Assembly (NCBI GenBank): GCA_964358545.1
Contig: CAYHQN010000014.1
Location: 1-45,785, forward strand
Reading direction: 5' to 3'
Length of the DNA stretch: 45,785 nt
From: CAINVV01 sp031432175
GTDB taxonomy: Bacteria; Bacteroidota; Bacteroidia; Bacteroidales; Prolixibacteraceae
Part shown: positions 42,704 through 45,785 of the stretch, in pieces
Layout of the letters: the number at the start of each line of letters is the position of its first letter
Numbering within the stretch: position 1 is the first letter of the stretch
Notes under the pieces: generated by a model
Database searches by the model: none
The model's input: the letters and a program-made list of their open reading frames with translations, nothing else
Told to the model about the DNA's origin: nothing
Program-made: the position numbers and the translations under genes

Positions 42704-43608
42704 TTGATATATTTCATGGCTTTCATCCATTCAACCATCATGAATGGCCATTGATCGTGAGCTTTGCCCGTTTTGTGCATCCCAAAGCCATGTCCGCCTT
42801 CCCTGAAAATATGCAGTTCAGCCTGAATTCCTTCCCTTTTCAATGCCAGATAGTATTCGATGCTGTTTCGCGGTTTAACGCCCGTATCATCATCCGCAAG
42901 TGCGATAAATGCAGGAGGTGTTTGACTGGTCACCTGCAATTCGTTGCAAAATTTTTCAATGATCTTCCAGTCATTGGTTTTACCAATTAAATTTTCCCTT
43001 GACCCCATGTGGCCCCACTCCTCTTTAAAGGTTACTACAGGATATAGGAGCACAGAAAAATCAGGACGACAACTTAACCTCGCAATTGGGATATTTGATT
43101 CCTTATCGCCTGTGTCAAAGTGAGTTGAAAGAGTTGATGCTAAATGTCCCCCTGCAGAAAATCCTGCGATTCCTACTTTTGTGGGATCCACAGACCACTC
43201 TCCGGCATTTAGCCTAACCAATCTCATGGCCTGCCGGGCATCCTGAAGCGGTATTTCAGAATGACCATAGGGCAGCCTGTATTTCAAAACGATTCCGGCT
43301 ATACCATGATTTTGAAGAAATTCGGCTACATCATAACCTTCATGGTCCATTGCTTCCATGCCGTAGCCTCCGCCGGGACATACGATTACTGCAACCCCTG
43401 TATTTTGTTCCTTAGCGGGAAGATAAACAGTCAAAGTAGGTTCAGAAACATAACGTACCCGTCTTCCTTCGAAAGTTTCTTCCGGTTTTGGAGAGACGAC
43501 CGGGCCCGGGGCCCCATCAGGCCAAAGTTTCACAACAGATTGTGATTGAGAAAAATGACTGGCTATCATAAAGAAAAGAATCAAATAAATATTTTTTTTC
43601 ACCTTCAA
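42700..43608 (-). CDS. Alpha/beta-hydrolase, acetyl-xylan-esterase-like
   Basis: 302 residues. A signal peptide (KKNIYLILFFMIASHFSQS) is followed by a serine hydrolase fold with the oxyanion segment VIVCPGGGYG, the nucleophile GIAGFSAGGHLAS and a C-terminal GGHGFGMH histidine. Its relatives include exported carbohydrate esterases (acetyl-xylan and BD-FAE types). No ATG lies at the start: TTG 43608 or GTG 43602 must be used, since the hydrophobic core needs the basic lysines there. It is the first gene of the operon with the aminopeptidase. Confidence 0.82.
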   Translation of the reverse strand: MKVKKNIYLILFFMIASHFSQSQSVVKLWPDGAPGPVVSPKPEETFEGRRVRYVSEPTLTVYLPAKEQNTGVAVIVCPGGGYGMEAMDHEGYDVAEFLQNHGIAGIVLKYRLPYGHSEIPLQDARQAMRLVRLNAGEWSVDPTKVGIAGFSAGGHLASTLSTHFDTGDKESNIPIARLSCRPDFSVLLYPVVTFKEEWGHMGSRENLIGKTNDWKIIEKFCNELQVTSQTPPAFIALADDDTGVKPRNSIEYYLALKREGIQAELHIFREGGHGFGMHKTGKAHDQWPFMMVEWMKAMKYIK

Positions 43609-43746
43609 ACTTATTAAATTTCACAATATTCAAATTACAGATTCACGTTGGTGTCAACCGCCTAAAAATAACCAAATATCTCTGTAAAACTTGCAGATTT
43701 TTGCAGAAAGCGTGCAGAAATAAGAAATTCCCCTATTTTTGCATTT

Positions 43747-44379
43747 ATGGATTTGAATTTACTTTGGAAAGGAGTTGTCACCGGTCTTGCAGTATCTATC
43801 CCATTGGGCCCGCTCGGGATTTTGTGTATTCAAAGGACTGTTAACAAAAATTGGAAATCAGGAATTTTTTCAGGGATTGGAATAGCTACAGCGGATACTG
43901 TTTATGCCTTAGTAGCCGGATTTGGCCTTTCCATCATCATCGATTTTATCAGAACCTACGAACTTTACTTTAAGTTGGTTGGTTTCTTTGTTTTGCTCCT
44001 CCTTGGAATCTATATTTTCAGGTCTAATCCAACGAAGCAGATTCAGGATTACAAACTAAGAGGCTCTTCGCACCTGCAGGATTTCATAACCACCTTTCTG
44101 GTGACTTTGTCCAACCCGCTCTCTGTCTTTGTTTTCATCGCTATTTTCACAGGATATAGTATCGTTTTGCAATTTTCACAACCGTTGGAAGCTTTGCTTA
44201 CGTTTGGAGGTATTTTTATCGGAGGATCCCTATGGTGGATCACAATTACCGGTTTTGCCAATCTTTTCAGGCACAAATTTACCATCAATACACTCTATTG
44301 GGCCAACAAGATCATTGGATTGGGTGTCATTGTAGTAGCGGTCGCTTTCTTTGTTTACCTTCAGACAAAAGGAATTTAG
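43747..44379 (+). CDS. LysE/RhtB-family amino-acid exporter
   Basis: 210 residues with six predicted membrane helices, the usual size. The N-terminal GLAVSIPLGPLGILCIQRTVNKNW is the family signature, with STGI-like loops replaced here by SGIFSGIGIATADTVYALVAGFG. The segment FLVTLSNPLSVFVF in the second half is also diagnostic. It exports a small molecule, often an amino acid, by proton exchange. TATTTTTG at 43734-43741 places the predicted transcript start only a few bases before the ATG, so the mRNA may be almost leaderless. Confidence 0.9.
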   Translation: MDLNLLWKGVVTGLAVSIPLGPLGILCIQRTVNKNWKSGIFSGIGIATADTVYALVAGFGLSIIIDFIRTYELYFKLVGFFVLLLLGIYIFRSNPTKQIQDYKLRGSSHLQDFITTFLVTLSNPLSVFVFIAIFTGYSIVLQFSQPLEALLTFGGIFIGGSLWWITITGFANLFRHKFTINTLYWANKIIGLGVIVVAVAFFVYLQTKGI

Positions 44380-44408
44380 TCCGGAAGCTATTGTTTACAA
44401 GATAAGGC

Positions 44409-45227
44409 TCAAATTTTTTTCCCCAGCGGTGAATCATGCTCCTTAGCCATGTGTGAAAAGGTAAGCCGATCCAGCAACCTGGGAAAGAACTTCCCCAAAA
44501 ACACAGAGAGCTTTCCCTCTTTAAATGTCAAAACAAGTGATCTTTCCCTCTTTTCAATGGCATTCACCACCAAATGGGCACAAACCCCGGCGCTCATCAT
44601 TTTCTCTTCTTGCCTGGGCGTCTCCCCTTGCGGTTTTCCATCGGCCATTAATGCTGATTTTCTAATCTCAGAGGTAGTAAAACCGGGCGCTGCAACCAAT
44701 ACATGAAGACCTGTGTACAAATTTTCAAGGCGGATGGTATCCAGTAGGCCACGAATAGCAAATTTTGAGGCAGAATAGGCTGAACGTGCCGGTAAGCCTA
44801 CATGCCCGGCGACTGAGATAATGCCCACCAGTGATCCTTTGGTGCTGATCAGATATGGAAGCGCATATTTAGTGCAGTAGACTGTTCCATAAAAATTCAC
44901 ATCCATTACCTGTTTGAAACTATTCAGATCAACGTCATCGAACAAAGCCCGCATCGATAAGCCGGCATTATTGATTAACACGTCAATTCTCCCAAATCTC
45001 CGGATGGTACGATCAATAAGATCCCTGCAAGCAGATTCGCTGGTAACATCGGTCTGTGTGACCAGTACTTCCGATGATACGAGGATTGTTTGAAGTTCAT
45101 TCAATTTGTCTATTCTTCTGGCAGCCAGGGAAAGTGAGGCACCTCGTTTCGCATATTCTATAGCCAGTGCACGGCCTATACCTGAAGAAGCTCCAGTTAT
45201 AATTACTACTTTACCGCTCATTGACAA
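44409..45227 (-). CDS. Short-chain dehydrogenase/reductase
   Basis: 272 residues. The cofactor loop TGASSGIGRA is at residues 11-20, NNAGLS near 88, and the catalytic Tyr-x-x-x-Lys is SAYSASKFA with an upstream Ser in GIISVAGHVG. It binds NAD(P) and oxidises or reduces an alcohol or ketone in the cytoplasm. The substrate is not determined. A second ATG two codons in could be used. A minus-strand TATTTTTG (45278-45271) lies 43 bases upstream without a well-spaced -33 element. Confidence 0.93.
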   Translation of the reverse strand: MSMSGKVVIITGASSGIGRALAIEYAKRGASLSLAARRIDKLNELQTILVSSEVLVTQTDVTSESACRDLIDRTIRRFGRIDVLINNAGLSMRALFDDVDLNSFKQVMDVNFYGTVYCTKYALPYLISTKGSLVGIISVAGHVGLPARSAYSASKFAIRGLLDTIRLENLYTGLHVLVAAPGFTTSEIRKSALMADGKPQGETPRQEEKMMSAGVCAHLVVNAIEKRERSLVLTFKEGKLSVFLGKFFPRLLDRLTFSHMAKEHDSPLGKKI

Positions 45228-45385
45228 TTAGTTAATTACTTATTTTACTGTTTAAACAGATTGTGTGACACAAAAATAGTGCTTTTTGGCAGATTAAAAT
45301 ATATTGTCAAATAATTTTTATATATCATTGGTATTAAGATAGATACGAATTATTTTTCCGAAAATTATTTTTTTTCATGCCTGTA

Positions 45386-45416
45386 TTGGGTGATTAAGAA
45401 AAATGGGCTATCTTTG
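45386..45416 (+). promoter_or_regulatory. Promoter of the tRNA-Lys gene
   Basis: TTG at 45386-45388, a 20-base spacer and TATCTTTG at 45409-45416 match the Bacteroidota consensus exactly. The start site would be near 45423, about 28 bases before the mature tRNA. Confidence 0.8.
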
Positions 45417-45450
45417 CCGTGCCTTTGAAAAACAAAGGAATTACAAGGAT

Positions 45451-45523
45451 GACTCAGTAGCTCAGCAGGTAGAGCACATCCCTTTTAAGGATGGGGTCCT
45501 GGGTTCGAGCCCCAGCTGGGTCA
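45451..45523 (+). tRNA. tRNA-Lys, anticodon TTT
   Basis: 73 bases fold as a normal cloverleaf. The acceptor stem pairs GACTCAG (45451-45457) with CTGGGTC (45516-45522) plus A73. The anticodon stem CATCC/GGATG encloses CTTTTAA, giving anticodon TTT at 45484-45486. The T arm contains GGTTCGAGCC. CCA is not encoded. Confidence 0.96.
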
Positions 45524-45529
45524 CTAACA

Positions 45530-45552
45530 GGCCGGAACCAACAGTTCCGGCC
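45530..45552 (+). terminator. Hairpin after tRNA-Lys, possible terminator
   Basis: A 9-bp perfect stem GGCCGGAAC (45530-45538) / GTTCCGGCC (45544-45552) with a CAACA loop starts 7 bases after the tRNA. Only a weak T-rich stretch follows, so it may also be a processing signal. Confidence 0.55.
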
Positions 45553-45562
45553 ATTGATTTTC

Positions 45563-45702
45563 AGGACAATTGCTTCACACTTCGTTCCTTCCCTATAAAA
45601 AATCGGGACAGGCAGTGTTCGCAGGACGGTGCGGCGTTTTTGAGTCCTGAGAATGCGACAGATTGCTTCCCGCTCGTGCCTCGCGGTCGCAATGACGGTC
45701 GC
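45563..45702. repeat. REP-like dispersed palindrome, one core and one partial copy
   Basis: The core at 45655-45702 pairs GCGAC (45655-45659) with GTCGC (45698-45702) and ATTGC (45662-45666) with GCAAT (45689-45693). It resembles the widespread bacterial palindrome of the CGTCATTGCGA type. A partial copy (CAATTGCTTC then CTTCGTTCC) lies at 45567-45588. No transposase is nearby. Confidence 0.6.
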
Positions 45703-45713
45703 TAGATGTTCAG

Positions 45714-45785
45714 TTGGATGAGGCGAGGGGTGGGTTAAAGGATATGATTTGTTGTTAATTGTCACCCACCCCTCGCCTCATCCAA
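45714..45785. repeat. 22-bp perfect inverted repeat at the window edge
   Basis: Positions 45714-45735 and 45764-45785 are perfectly complementary over 22 bases around a 28-base AT-rich spacer. The arms are G/C-rich on one strand (core GAGGCGAGGGGTGGG). The second arm ends at the last base of the window, so the element may extend further. Confidence 0.85.

Noticed and set aside
45403..45765. Open frames on both strands across the tRNA region
   Set aside because: They run through tRNA-Lys and the palindromes, have no recognisable domains and arise from the G/C-rich repeats.

Overview
The window looks like chromosomal DNA of a member of the phylum Bacteroidota, probably class Bacteroidia and perhaps close to Marinilabiliales/Prolixibacteraceae. 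The finer placement is an inference. Supporting signs are Bacteroidota-type promoters (TTG, about 20 bases, then TAnnTTTG), mostly weak Shine-Dalgarno sites, a fused E1 alpha/beta oxo-acid dehydrogenase, a gyrA-TPR gene pair, a GntR regulator with a sugar-sensor domain, a GH109-type oxidoreductase, and inner-membrane sugar permeases beside lineage-typical glycosidases. No phage, transposase, CRISPR array or rRNA was found.

Layout. 1-774: end of the ribosomal operon rpsF-rpsR-rplI. 887-3164: a fused sugar kinase/RapZ-C protein followed by a MurU-like nucleotidyltransferase, a likely cell-wall amino-sugar salvage pair, separated by a hairpin built of nonamer repeats. 3229-11245: a tightly packed leftward operon for uronic-acid-containing glycans (GntR regulator, GH105, aldo/keto reductase, hexuronate-type permease, UroD-like protein, a decayed isomerase-DUF1080 fusion, Gfo/Idh/MocA oxidoreductase). 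11487-12149: ung. 12279-15888: ROK kinase and FucP-like permease, facing a GH109-type enzyme across a bidirectional terminator. 16002-18074: BtuB-like TonB receptor. 18085-28139: housekeeping genes (tlpA-like, purC, phoH, mazG, clpC, gyrA, TPR protein).

28352-33772: mgsA, Bax-like glucosaminidase, flavodoxin, and the E1 and E2 parts of a branched-chain-type 2-oxo acid dehydrogenase. 33875-37538: serine hydrolase, pyrD, pyrK and an XRE regulator preceded by three evenly spaced operator-like palindromes. 37991-43608: a large metalloprotease-like/propeller/barrel protein, an Xaa-Pro aminopeptidase and an esterase, in one operon. 43747-45227: LysE exporter and SDR. 45451-45523: tRNA-Lys with a near-perfect promoter, followed by a REP-like palindrome and a 22-bp inverted repeat that ends exactly at the window edge.

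The observations most worth a second look are the kinase/RapZ-C fusion beside MurU, the modular hairpins at 2311-2425 and 28224-28346, the XRE operator triplet at 37557-37644, the eroded DUF1080 domain at 4563-4800, and the domain architecture of the 968-residue protein.
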